A stretch of 64,000 bases of DNA from Opitutaceae bacterium (GTDB lineage Bacteria > Verrucomicrobiota > Verrucomicrobiia > Opitutales > Opitutaceae), in the NCBI GenBank assembly GCA_027490995.1, contig JAIXWY010000009.1:1-64000 (forward strand), given 5' to 3'. Shown in pieces: positions 43,067 to 51,403 of this stretch; position 1 is the first letter of the stretch, and each line of letters starts with the position of its first letter. Position numbers and translations under genes: made by a program. Under the pieces are notes generated by a model. That model saw only the letters and a list, made by a program, of their open reading frames with translations. It did no database searches and was not told the DNA's origin.

Positions 43067-44191
43067 ATGAAATTCAAGATCAACCGCGATCATTTCAGCA
43101 ACGGTTTGGCTCAAGTCCTCAACGTCGTTGGTTCCAAGACCACGATGCCCATTTTGAGCAACGTGCTGATCGAGGCTGACAAGGACTTCATCTCGCTCAC
43201 CACCACCAACCTCGACCTTGGCATCCGCTGCAAGATCAAGGCCGAGGTGAAGGAAGGGGGCGCGGTGACGCTGCCGGTGAAGCGCTTGGCGACGATCGTG
43301 CGCGAGCTGCCGAACCTGGATGTCTCGTTTGATGCTTCGCCCAACCATCAGGTGAAGTTGGCGTCGGGCGGTTCGAATTTCCGGATCATGGGTATCGGCA
43401 AGGAAGAGTTTCCTCCCCTGCCGGAGTTTGGTGACGAGAAGTCGTTCACCCTCGACCAGCCAGAGCTGGTTTCGATGCTCAAGAGCGTCTCTTACGCGCA
43501 GAGCAGCGACGAGACGCGCTACATCCTCAACGGCGTGTATTTCGCCTTCCGTGATGGTAAGTTCTCGTTGGTGGCCACCGATGGCCGCCGCCTGGCACTG
43601 ATCGCGAAGGAAATGGAGATTCCGGCGACGAGCGCGGGCGCGATCATCCTGCCTGCCAAGACGGTTTCCGAGCTTCTCCGCATGCTCGACAAGGGTGAAA
43701 AGGTGAAGATCGACTTCAGCGACCGCCGCTGCTCGTTCCAGATCGGAACCGACAAGGACTCCAGTGGCCTGATCGACTCGATCTACCTCTACTCGAAGGT
43801 CGTGGAGGGTAACTACCCGAATTACCAGCAGGTGATCCCCAAGGAGACGCACCAGCGCATCAAGCTCGAGCGAGAGTTGCTGCTCCAGTGCATTCACCGT
43901 GCGGCGCTCGTGACCAGCGAGAAGGCAAACTCCGTGAAGCTCAAGCTGAGCAGCAATCTGCTCGAGATCACGGCCCAAAGCCCGGACTTCGGCGAAGCGC
44001 ATGAATCGATGGCGATTTCTTACAGCGGACCGGAGCTGCAGGCCGCCTTCAACCCGAGCTTCCTGATGGACCCGCTGAAGGCTCTCACCAAGGACGAGGT
44101 CTTCTTCGAGGTGAAGGACGAGGTGAGCCCCGGCGTCTTCAAGACGCTCGAGAACTTCATCTGCGTCATCATGCCCGTACGCCTGAGCTGA
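43067..44191 (+). CDS. dnaN: DNA polymerase III beta sliding clamp
   Basis: 374 aa, the normal length. Three clamp domains of about 120 residues each are evident, with starting motifs [40 protein letters not shown] and [19 protein letters not shown]. The conserved [12 protein letters not shown] and the C-terminal ending VIMPVRL are typical. It encircles DNA as a ring dimer and tethers polymerase and other partners. Here it follows pssA across 272 bp rather than dnaA, and no replication-origin elements are visible. Two uncharacterised genes lie directly downstream in the same direction. Confidence 0.96.
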   Translation: MKFKINRDHFSNGLAQVLNVVGSKTTMPILSNVLIEADKDFISLTTTNLDLGIRCKIKAEVKEGGAVTLPVKRLATIVRELPNLDVSFDASPNHQVKLASGGSNFRIMGIGKEEFPPLPEFGDEKSFTLDQPELVSMLKSVSYAQSSDETRYILNGVYFAFRDGKFSLVATDGRRLALIAKEMEIPATSAGAIILPAKTVSELLRMLDKGEKVKIDFSDRRCSFQIGTDKDSSGLIDSIYLYSKVVEGNYPNYQQVIPKETHQRIKLERELLLQCIHRAALVTSEKANSVKLKLSSNLLEITAQSPDFGEAHESMAISYSGPELQAAFNPSFLMDPLKALTKDEVFFEVKDEVSPGVFKTLENFICVIMPVRLS

Positions 44192-44225
44192 TCGCTCGAT
44201 CTTGGCGGCGGCAACGCCTCCTACG

Positions 44226-45101
44226 ATGCTAGAGGCTTACGTCCTGTTCGGCGCCATCGTGGCGTCGTTGATCCTCACCCAGCTGAACCAACGGCTGGCC
44301 TCGCCGGTCGTTTCGATCTTCAATCGCTGGCTTCGGTGGATCATCTTCAGCTTGGGTGCAGCCTCGGTCTGCACGCAGTTCCAACTCATCGATCGCTCCT
44401 TCTGGGTGCTGCTGGTCGGCTTCATGCTGATCTATTTCCTGATCGAAACCGGTTACCGTTGGCTGGAAATCCACGCGCTCAGTGTGAGTCCGATGCCGCT
44501 CTTTCCGCGTTTTGCGGTCAATTCCAGCGGTGAGGAATGGCCCACCCACCCTCGCCTGTTCACGCTCCGCGAATGGCTCCGGCAGCAGGGTTTTCGACCG
44601 CTCCAGTCACTGAAGGCGGAGGTCGGAGCCGGCCTCTACTTGCGCACTTCGGTTTATCAGGACGCCACCGGTACTCTGCGGGTGCAGGTCACATTCCTGC
44701 CCCAACCCGGCGGTGGCATCACGGTCTGTCACACGTTTTCTTCGCAAACGACCGAGGGAGACCGGATCGTGACCGACAATCTCTTCCTGCCGTTCGGCGG
44801 CTTCTACCCGGAAAATTGGTTCGTCGAACGCTATCCGTGGATCCGTTCAGCGGCCCGGCTGCTCCAGCGTCACGAGCAACGCACGCGCGCAGCGAGTGCG
44901 CCCTTGGCCCCCTGGGATCTCGAACCACTCGGCGATCTCAACCAACAGCAACGCGAGGTCGAGCGGATCAATACCGAGCTTGGTTTCCTGTTGCCGCACG
45001 CCGAACGTGAGGATCATGGGAAGATCTCCCACGAGGGACGTTACCGCGTTTGGAAGGAAGTCTGGCTGCTCAACTACTTTGGCGTCGCGGCACGCTACTG
45101 A
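44226..45101 (+). CDS. Uncharacterised protein with N-terminal membrane helices
   Basis: 291 aa, no family recognised. Three hydrophobic helices, about residues 4-20, 38-58 and 63-79, anchor it. The remaining roughly 210 residues look soluble, with a beta-rich middle part (VGAGLYLRTSVYQ, LRVQVTFLPQPGGGITVCHTF) and a helical end (LNQQQREVERINTELGFLL). Its ATG is 34 bp after dnaN; an in-frame TTG at 44202 is less likely. It shares an operon direction with dnaN and the kinase-like gene 57 bp downstream, separated from the latter by a hairpin. Function unknown. Confidence 0.7.
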   Translation: MLEAYVLFGAIVASLILTQLNQRLASPVVSIFNRWLRWIIFSLGAASVCTQFQLIDRSFWVLLVGFMLIYFLIETGYRWLEIHALSVSPMPLFPRFAVNSSGEEWPTHPRLFTLREWLRQQGFRPLQSLKAEVGAGLYLRTSVYQDATGTLRVQVTFLPQPGGGITVCHTFSSQTTEGDRIVTDNLFLPFGGFYPENWFVERYPWIRSAARLLQRHEQRTRAASAPLAPWDLEPLGDLNQQQREVERINTELGFLLPHAEREDHGKISHEGRYRVWKEVWLLNYFGVAARY

Positions 45102-45102
45102 C

Positions 45103-45147
45103 GGCGTGGTCTCCGCTGAGGCGTTGCCATCCCTCTCTGACCACGCC
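45103..45147 (+). terminator. Hairpin between membrane protein and kinase-like gene
   Basis: GGCGTGGTC at 45103-45111 is perfectly complementary to GACCACGCC at 45139-45147, with a 27-nt loop. It occupies most of the 57-bp gap and ends 11 bp before the kinase-like ATG. It could be a partial terminator or reduce translation of the next gene. Confidence 0.4.
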
Positions 45148-45158
45148 AGCGTAAAAGC

Positions 45159-46226
45159 ATGGATCGGTTGCGGCCACAGCTGAAGAAGCCGAGTTTCCCC
45201 ATCAGCGAGGGTCTGCGCAGTTACCTCCAGCGCTATCGGCGCGAGCGCGCCCTGCCAGTCACCTACGACCGGCTGCGCCACTTCACCGAGGCCGCCCCAC
45301 TCGTGGATGCCACCGGGAAACCGACGTTGTGGGAGACGGTGGTCTACGACCGCCTCGAGATGGAGTCGCTCAACGAGGACCTAAAGCAGATCTACGCGCT
45401 CATCCGCGTCGACGGAGACCTCTCCGTCATGCGCCATCTCTATGTCGATCGGGTCGACTTCTGTTCGTTTGGCAATTCCGCTCCCTTTCGTATCCGGATC
45501 GTCAATTCATTCAACGATAACGCCGACTACTACTACATCAAGCGCGCCGACGCGTCCCGGGTGTACGGTCTCGAGCTTGAGCATGTGCTGTCGCCCAATC
45601 GGCTGAACTACCTGACGCATGGTCCCACGCTGGTGGAGGAGCACATCGCGGGTCTGCCGGGCGACGTCTTCATCCAGCGCTGGCTGGACAGTCCCGAGTT
45701 GCGGCCCATCCGTATCGCCAAGGAACTGGTGAAGTTCAACGAGCGCTGCTTCGTGCGGCTGCTGGGTGACATGCGGAGCTACAATTTTGTCTTCGTGGTC
45801 ACGCCCGACTTCGAAGGCGCCCAGGTGCGCATCCGGGCGATGGACTTCGACCAGCAGAGCTACGAGGGCCGCATGAACTTCTACCGGCCGCAGTTCTTCC
45901 GCGAGAACCAACCACTCGCGCTGTTCTGCGTCCAGCATCTCAATCTCGAGACTGCCCGCCAGTACCAGCGTGAGGAACAGGTGCTGATGCTGCAGCGCGC
46001 CGCCGTCACCGAGGAACGGCTGAGTTTCCTGCTGCGCGTGATGTCCGCCGATCCGCTCTCCCCGCCCGAGCACCTAGAGATGCTGCGTGAGTCCCTGGCG
46101 GTGCACTACGACTGGCCGGAGTTCCTCGATTGCGGCTCCATGGGCGGCCTGGTCCGCGAGAGCCTTGCGGCTATCCGCGTGCGCGTGCGCGACCAGGAGC
46201 GCGCCGTACCGTTCGGGTTGGAATAA
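45159..46226 (+). CDS. Uncharacterised protein with kinase-like motifs
   Basis: 355 aa, no signal peptide or membrane segment. No named family recognised. The order of motifs resembles a protein-kinase/aminoglycoside-kinase fold: Lys128 in YYYIKRADA (beta-3), Glu139/Glu141 in GLELEH (alpha-C), a hinge-like LVEEHIAGLPGD, a catalytic-loop-like LLGDMRSYNF (Asp204 and Asn209 spaced five apart), and a DFG-equivalent AMDFDQ (Asp229). A glycine-rich loop before Lys128 is not obvious. It could phosphorylate a small molecule or protein, or be a pseudokinase. It lies one gene downstream of dnaN and the membrane protein. The gene is of normal base composition. Confidence 0.65.
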   Translation: MDRLRPQLKKPSFPISEGLRSYLQRYRRERALPVTYDRLRHFTEAAPLVDATGKPTLWETVVYDRLEMESLNEDLKQIYALIRVDGDLSVMRHLYVDRVDFCSFGNSAPFRIRIVNSFNDNADYYYIKRADASRVYGLELEHVLSPNRLNYLTHGPTLVEEHIAGLPGDVFIQRWLDSPELRPIRIAKELVKFNERCFVRLLGDMRSYNFVFVVTPDFEGAQVRIRAMDFDQQSYEGRMNFYRPQFFRENQPLALFCVQHLNLETARQYQREEQVLMLQRAAVTEERLSFLLRVMSADPLSPPEHLEMLRESLAVHYDWPEFLDCGSMGGLVRESLAAIRVRVRDQERAVPFGLE

Positions 46227-46294
46227 TCGGTGGAAGTCTCGGCGTGACGGCTGGGGCCGGCCTCCGTACGCTGAACGCTCTTTTCTTACTCTCC

Positions 46295-46651
46295 ATGGTC
46301 AAAGGCCAGAAAGTCGTCTGCGTGAATGATACCTTCCCCGCGTTTATCCGCGCGCTCTACCAGCAGCTGCCGGTCAAGGGGAACACGTACACGATCCGCG
46401 AGGTGTTCCTTGGTCGCGAGAAGGTCGTGAAAGGGGGCGACACGGCGACGGTCGGGCTCCTGCTCGAGGAGCTGAAGAATCCGCCGGACCCATTCCACCA
46501 GGGAAAGCAGGAACTGGGCTTTACGTCCGAACGGTTCGCGCCACTGGATGAACTCCCGCCCGAGGAGGAGGAGGAATTCGAGCTCGTGGGCGCGGGTGCG
46601 AAGAAGGAGAAGCATCTCCCCTTCGAGGTCGGCGTGGGCGGGAATAACTGA
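46295..46651 (+). CDS. Small conserved-looking hypothetical protein
   Basis: 118 aa. The N-terminal half (MVKGQKVVCVNDTFP, then LPVKGNTYTIREVF) looks like a small SH3-like beta barrel of a kind also found in phages and proteobacteria. The C-terminal part has an acidic run (LPPEEEEEFELVG) and a lysine pair cluster. It reads ...RFAPLDELP, a pattern I associate with this group but cannot name. No enzymatic motif is visible. ATG 46295 begins the conserved part; a longer in-frame start at 46130 would overlap the kinase-like gene. It lies 68 bp downstream of it. Confidence 0.6.
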   Translation: MVKGQKVVCVNDTFPAFIRALYQQLPVKGNTYTIREVFLGREKVVKGGDTATVGLLLEELKNPPDPFHQGKQELGFTSERFAPLDELPPEEEEEFELVGAGAKKEKHLPFEVGVGGNN

Positions 46652-46764
46652 CGGCTCGTCGGGCCGCCGTCCTTCTCCGATCCGTCGTTCGGGGCGTCGT
46701 CGAATGATGACGCGATGGCGTGACCGCCTTGGCGCAACCGCGCAGGCGAGCTCACCGGCCGACG

Positions 46765-47226
46765 CTATTCGATCCGGCCTTCGTCGAAATCCATCAGGTC
46801 TGGGACGCTGCGAATCTCACCGATGCGGTCCTCGCAGCCCATCGCCTTGAGCGCCGTCGCGAGGAACTCCTGTCCGGCGGGCGTGAGACCCTTCTGGCAG
46901 AGCTCGCGATTCCAGCGATGCGCTCGCGGGTCTGCGGGCAAGATCTCGCGCAGACGGCGCGCCAGATCCGCGTCATCCGTCGCCGCGAACACCGCCGCCT
47001 CCACCGCATTGGGTTCGATGCCGAGGTGCTGGCAAAGAAAGCGGTCGAGGCCGCGCTTGTAGTTCTTCGCGTAGCTCGCGGGGAGCGCGCCGTGCTCCTT
47101 GACGTAACGACACTTCGCGAGGAAGCGCGGGAAATAGAGCAGTCCGGTCGCAGGATCCGGGAGGTAGGGCGACGGGAGCGAGGTGAGGACCTCGCCCGTG
47201 GAACCGGGGATGGGCTTCGACGGCAT
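46765..47226 (-). CDS. DUF5069 protein
   Basis: 153 aa. The segment LPRFLAKCRY equivalent (YFPRFLAKCRYVKEHGALP) followed by YAKNYKRGLDRFLCQHLGIE matches DUF5069 proteins, and VFAATDDADLARRLREIL is the usual helical centre. The family is widespread in Verrucomicrobia; its function is not known. No signal peptide. It is 33 bp downstream of the PAS gene on the minus strand and may be co-transcribed with it. The gene is convergent with the SH3-like gene 113 bp away. Confidence 0.65.
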   Translation of the reverse strand: MPSKPIPGSTGEVLTSLPSPYLPDPATGLLYFPRFLAKCRYVKEHGALPASYAKNYKRGLDRFLCQHLGIEPNAVEAAVFAATDDADLARRLREILPADPRAHRWNRELCQKGLTPAGQEFLATALKAMGCEDRIGEIRSVPDLMDFDEGRIE

Positions 47227-47259
47227 CGGCGTCCGGGCGATAGCTCGGGCAATGCCGAC

Positions 47260-47823
47260 TTAGTGCGTCGCCAAGCGGCGCTCGCGGGCCACGAACCAGC
47301 GTGGCGCGCCGGCGTCGTCGACGATGGGAGTGATGGCGACGTCGACTTGGTAGACGGTACCGTCTTTGGCGTAATTGGAGAGGGTCTCGCGGCAGGGCTG
47401 GCCTTCGCGCAACGCGGTGCGCATGCGCGCCACTGCGGCGCGATCCGTGGCAGGGCCCTGCAGCAACTCTCCCGGCTTGCGTCCGCGCAGGTCCGAGAGC
47501 GAGTAGCCGCACATGCCCGTGAACGACTCATTTACCCACTCCACGCGACCTTCCGGGCAGGTCACCACCAACCCATCTGGGGGCGGGGGACACGAGGTTG
47601 CTCCAATGCTTTGGAGGACCCGTTCGCGCAGGGGTGCCGGGGGCTCCACGGCCACCGGGCCTTGCGATAGCACGAGCTCTGCCGCGATCGTCTGAAGCCG
47701 TGCCACTTCGGCCCGCGCGCCCTCATGAAATTCCAGCACCAGCTCAAAGGCCTCCCGTTCGGCAACGGTCATCGCACCAGCCACATACAGGGCGGCGCGT
47801 TCATTGAGGAATTCGAGTGGCAT
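47260..47823 (-). CDS. Anti-sigma-like (RskA-type) domain fused to a PAS domain
   Basis: 187 aa. Residues 1-75 resemble the N-terminal anti-sigma domain of RskA-type anti-sigma factors: RAALYVAGAMTVAEREAFEL, then PPAPLRERVLQSIGA. Residues about 83-187 are a PAS domain: GRVEWVNESFTGMCGYS, GRKPGELLQGPATD, YAKDGTVYQVDVAITPI. The LOV flavin-binding cysteine is missing (GRKPGELLQ in place of GRNCRFLQ), so it is not a typical blue-light LOV. No transmembrane helix or sigma-factor gene is nearby. It may be a cytoplasmic sensor-regulator. It is 51 bp from the ALDH gene. Confidence 0.6.
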   Translation of the reverse strand: MPLEFLNERAALYVAGAMTVAEREAFELVLEFHEGARAEVARLQTIAAELVLSQGPVAVEPPAPLRERVLQSIGATSCPPPPDGLVVTCPEGRVEWVNESFTGMCGYSLSDLRGRKPGELLQGPATDRAAVARMRTALREGQPCRETLSNYAKDGTVYQVDVAITPIVDDAGAPRWFVARERRLATH

Positions 47824-47874
47824 TACGGAAAGCGATAATCAGGAGCCGCTTCGGGTCAAGCCGGGGGCCTCGAA

Positions 47875-49326
47875 TCAGGCGCGGGTGGGCGGCGTCCGAA
47901 CGACGAGTGAGCGGATTTCAGTCATGTCCTCGATCGCGAACCGGACGCCTTCGCGGCCGAGACCGCTGTCCTTCACGCCGCCATAGGGTTGGTTGTCGGC
48001 GCGGAACGAGGGTACGTCCCCGATCACCACGCCGCCGACTTCCAGTTCGTCCCAGGCCTGCTGTACCTTGTAGAGGTCGCGGGTGAAGATGCCGGCCTGC
48101 AGACCATACGCACTCGCATTCGCCAGCGCCAGGGCCTCATCGAAGGTGGAATAGGGCGTCAAGACCGCGACCGGCCCGAAGGCCTCCTGCGCACAGAGTG
48201 GCAGGCCCGCCGGGACGTTTTCCAGCAGGGTGGCCGCCAGCAAGGCACCGTCTCGGCGACCTCCGCAGAGCACGCGTGCGCCGGCCCGCTGCGCGGCTTC
48301 GATCCACGACTCCAAGCGTTGCGCTTCCGCCTCCGCGATCATGGGTCCAATGAACGTCTCCTCACGCTTGGGATCCCCCGCGACCAGCGCCGCGGCGCTC
48401 TGCACGAGGCGGTCTCGCACCGTCGCATAGATCGACTCATGGATCAGGATGCGCTGTACGCTGATGCAGCTCTGACCGGACTGGAAGAATGCACCAAAGG
48501 TGATGCGGCGCACGGCGTCGTCGAGGTCGGTCCAGTCTGGCTCGACGATGCAGGCGGCATTTCCACCGAGCTCGAGGACGACCTTTTTTTTGCCGGCGCG
48601 GGCCTTTAGCGCCCAACCCACCTCGGGAGATCCGGTGAAGCTGAGCAGCTTGAAACGCGCATCCGTGGTGAAGAGCTCGGCGCCCTCGCGGTGGCAGGGC
48701 AGAATGGAGAAGGCTCCGGGCGGCAGAGCGGTCTCCGCCAGCACTTCGCCGATGAGCAAGGCGCCGAGCGGAGTGCGGCTGGCTGGCTTGAGGACGAATG
48801 GGCATCCGGCGGCGATCGCGGGAGCGATCTTGTGGGCGGCGAGATTGAGCGGGAAATTGAAAGGCGAAATCAGCGAGCAGGTCCCAATCGGTACGCGGCG
48901 GAAAGAACCGCGGTAGCCACGCGTGCGCGGCGAAAGCTCCAAGTTCATCACCTCGCCACCGATGCGCACGGACTCCTGCGCCGCGATGCTGAACGTGTCG
49001 ATCAGCCGCGTGACTTCACCGCGGCTATCCCGGATCGGTTTGCCGGCTTCAACGCACAGGGCCCAGGCCAACTCCTCGGCGCGGGCGGTGAAGCGCGTGA
49101 CGCAGTGATCGAGCACCGACTTCCGGACGTCCGGCGGAAGGCGGCGCATCGGGGCCTCCGCCGCGACCGCGGCAGCGATCGCTCGGTCGATCGTCGCCGG
49201 GTCCGCCAGGGCCACCCGCGTCGCCGTTTCCCCCGTGAACTTGTCCTTCACCGCCAGATCGCGATTCGGTGACTCGGGTCGGTTGGCAACGTAAAGTGGG
49301 AACGATTCAGGAAGGTCGAAGCGCAT
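47875..49326 (-). CDS. NAD(P)-dependent aldehyde dehydrogenase
   Basis: 483 aa, standard ALDH length. ISPFNFPLNLAAHKIAPAI and FVLKPASRTPLGA bind the cofactor; VLELGGNAACIV carries the general-base Glu, and FFQSGQSCISVQRI the catalytic Cys. Conserved PxFG equivalent APF region AQEAFGPVAVL and PYGGVKDSGLGREG complete the signature. The sequence resembles non-phosphorylating glyceraldehyde-3-phosphate/lactaldehyde dehydrogenases, but the substrate is open. ATG 49326 begins MRFDLPESFP; an ATG at 49362 adds 12 residues. It follows the SDR gene by 92 bp, possibly a joint aldehyde/alcohol pathway. Confidence 0.87.
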   Translation of the reverse strand: MRFDLPESFPLYVANRPESPNRDLAVKDKFTGETATRVALADPATIDRAIAAAVAAEAPMRRLPPDVRKSVLDHCVTRFTARAEELAWALCVEAGKPIRDSRGEVTRLIDTFSIAAQESVRIGGEVMNLELSPRTRGYRGSFRRVPIGTCSLISPFNFPLNLAAHKIAPAIAAGCPFVLKPASRTPLGALLIGEVLAETALPPGAFSILPCHREGAELFTTDARFKLLSFTGSPEVGWALKARAGKKKVVLELGGNAACIVEPDWTDLDDAVRRITFGAFFQSGQSCISVQRILIHESIYATVRDRLVQSAAALVAGDPKREETFIGPMIAEAEAQRLESWIEAAQRAGARVLCGGRRDGALLAATLLENVPAGLPLCAQEAFGPVAVLTPYSTFDEALALANASAYGLQAGIFTRDLYKVQQAWDELEVGGVVIGDVPSFRADNQPYGGVKDSGLGREGVRFAIEDMTEIRSLVVRTPPTRA

Positions 49327-49418
49327 GGCAGTCGGAGTCGGGCTGGCGTGAGAATGAATCATCGAATCATCAGGGCATGAAATCCACCCCGCGATTCGCG
49401 GATTTAAGTATCAAATGA

Positions 49419-50234
49419 TCAAATACAGCGCCCGCCATCTACCTCCAGGCAGGAGCCGGTTACGAAGGCCGATGCCGGATCAGCGAAGAACAGGGCGGCG
49501 TTGGCGACATCGGATGGCTGGCAGAGGCGACCGAGCGGGATGCTGGCGAGAAAGCGAGCCCGGTTCTCCGGTGTGTCCGCCGTGCCCATGAACGTGGTGA
49601 GGAGCGGTGTCTCGGCGATGGCTGGATTGATGCAGTTGGCGCGGATCTGGTCGGGAGCGAGTTCGACGGCGAGCGACTTGGTGAGCAGGACGACGGCGCC
49701 CTTGGTGCCATTGTACCAGGAGAGGCCGGGGCGTGGGCGGACGGCGGCGGTGGAACCAATGTTGATGAAGGAGCCGCCACCTTGGCGGCGGAAGACGGGT
49801 ACGCAGTGGGTCGCCGAGAGGTAGATGCTCTTGACGTTCACTTGGTAGAGGCGGTCGAACTCGGCTTCGGACACGGAGAGCATCGGCTGGTTGGAGTGGC
49901 TGATGCCGGCGTTGTTGACCATGACGTCGATGCGCCCGAACCGGGTCAGCGTCTCGGCGACCAGCCGCGCGAAATCCGCAGAGACGGTGACGTCCATCGT
50001 GACGGCGAGGGCCTCACCGCCCGCGGAGCGGAGAGCGTGGGCGACGCGATCAGCGGCTTCGGCGTTGCGATCGGCCACGACGACCCTGGCGCCTTCGCGG
50101 CAAAACGTGTGGGCGATGGTCTCGCCGAAACCCGAGCCGCCGCCGGTGATGATGGCGACCAGCGAATGAAGACGGCCTGACGAAGGAGGGTTCGTGCGCG
50201 GCGATGACATCGGAGCGGAAGGGGTCTGGGGCAT
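49419..50234 (-). CDS. Short-chain dehydrogenase/reductase
   Basis: 271 aa classical SDR. The cofactor motif GGGSGFGETIA (TGxxxGxG type) and ADRN indicate NAD binding, NNAGIS is the conserved NNAG, and the catalytic tetrad includes Tyr/Lys in SWYNGTKGA and Ser in INIGSTAAV. The motif ...DPASAFVTGSCLEVDGG is typical of the C-terminus. Substrate is a polyol, sugar or secondary alcohol. ATG 50234 or 50210 (eight residues shorter) both fit. It is between the ALDH gene and the glycan locus, 95 bp from the latter, on the same strand. Confidence 0.87.
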   Translation of the reverse strand: MPQTPSAPMSSPRTNPPSSGRLHSLVAIITGGGSGFGETIAHTFCREGARVVVADRNAEAADRVAHALRSAGGEALAVTMDVTVSADFARLVAETLTRFGRIDVMVNNAGISHSNQPMLSVSEAEFDRLYQVNVKSIYLSATHCVPVFRRQGGGSFINIGSTAAVRPRPGLSWYNGTKGAVVLLTKSLAVELAPDQIRANCINPAIAETPLLTTFMGTADTPENRARFLASIPLGRLCQPSDVANAALFFADPASAFVTGSCLEVDGGRCI

Positions 50235-50329
50235 TGCGTCATCCAACGCCCTCCCTCCCGAACCGTCCAAGGAAAATCCCGTGGTAAAATGGTGTGCCCG
50301 GAGGTGGTAGCCGGCGCGCCGAGGCGCGG

Positions 50330-51403
50330 TTAACGGCTCCTCCCGAACCAACTGCGGAGACATGCCAACGCGCGGCCAGAGAAGCGGCCTAGTCCGGCGC
50401 GGAGATTGAGGAAGTGCCCGCCGAGGCGAATCCACGTTCCGCCGAAGATCGCGCGCAACGGCAGGCTGCGCCATGCGGAGCGACCCAGCCGTGCCGTTCG
50501 CAGTTCAAACCCGCCGCTTGGTCGCGCCGAGCGTAACTCCGCCTGTGCCGCCACCAGCAGCCACCAGTAGGCACCGTACAGCGCCGACCTGAGACGCTCC
50601 GGCATGATCCCATAGTCGAGCTGGCCCGACTCCCACAGCCACGTCCCGGCGAGCGGACGAAACCGGGCGAAGTGGAAGAAGACGAGCGGGCATCCGTCGA
50701 CTTGGAGAGGCGCTGTCTTCGAGGGAGGAATGCGATACGTGGAGCCCGCCCAGTTCCACGGTGCGGCGTTCACGCCTGGGTCATTCAGGACGAGAAGACG
50801 CTGGCCCAGTTTCTCTGGCCAGGCATTGAGGTAACCCTGGTCCGCGTAGCGCTGCCCCTCCACGCGATCGTGGCACCACGCGAGGCACTCGGCGCGCCAT
50901 TCGTCGAGCAGCTGTCGCGCGGTCTGATCGTTCGCGAAGCTGAGCACCCCCACGTTGAACGTGCCGTGCCGTTCGTAGTGTTTCAGCCACGCAGGAAAGC
51001 GGTGGGAGGTGATCATGACGCTCGCGTTGGCGGCTTCCATCGCCGCGAACATCCCGGTGGGTCGGCTGAAGCAGGCCAGATCTGCGTCGAGGTAGGTGAC
51101 TCGGCGGACGTAGCGTTGGGTCGAGAGGATCCACCGTGGCCAGCAAGGTGAGAGTGTGAACAGGTACTCGGGCCAGGACCGCTGGCTCCGCACGGCGAGC
51201 AGTTCCGGATCCGCCGCCTCCAGCTCCGCCAACGGCACGACGCGGAGGAATGTGTCGCCGAGTGCCCGCAACGCATCTGCCGTCTCGTCATCCAGCGCGA
51301 GCACCCAGAGCGCCGCATCGGGATCGTGCCGGGCGACTGAACGCCACAGGGCCACGCCCTGCACGAGGAAGCCGCGGTCGAAGTACGTGCAGTAATGGTT
51401 CAT
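50330..51403 (-). CDS. Putative nucleotide-sugar glycosyltransferase, GT8-like
   Basis: 357 aa. The N-terminus MNHYCTYFDRGFLVQGVALW and LALDD match the group of GT-A transferases with a YLDADL DxD metal motif, further FNVGVLSF and a late HFARFRP. These transfer hexoses or hexosamines to surface glycans. It has no signal peptide or membrane helix; the C-terminal about 60 residues are basic. It follows the FkbM gene with no gap (stop 51404, start 51403), so the genes are translationally linked. Sugar donor and acceptor are unknown. Confidence 0.8.
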   Translation of the reverse strand: MNHYCTYFDRGFLVQGVALWRSVARHDPDAALWVLALDDETADALRALGDTFLRVVPLAELEAADPELLAVRSQRSWPEYLFTLSPCWPRWILSTQRYVRRVTYLDADLACFSRPTGMFAAMEAANASVMITSHRFPAWLKHYERHGTFNVGVLSFANDQTARQLLDEWRAECLAWCHDRVEGQRYADQGYLNAWPEKLGQRLLVLNDPGVNAAPWNWAGSTYRIPPSKTAPLQVDGCPLVFFHFARFRPLAGTWLWESGQLDYGIMPERLRSALYGAYWWLLVAAQAELRSARPSGGFELRTARLGRSAWRSLPLRAIFGGTWIRLGGHFLNLRAGLGRFSGRALACLRSWFGRSR

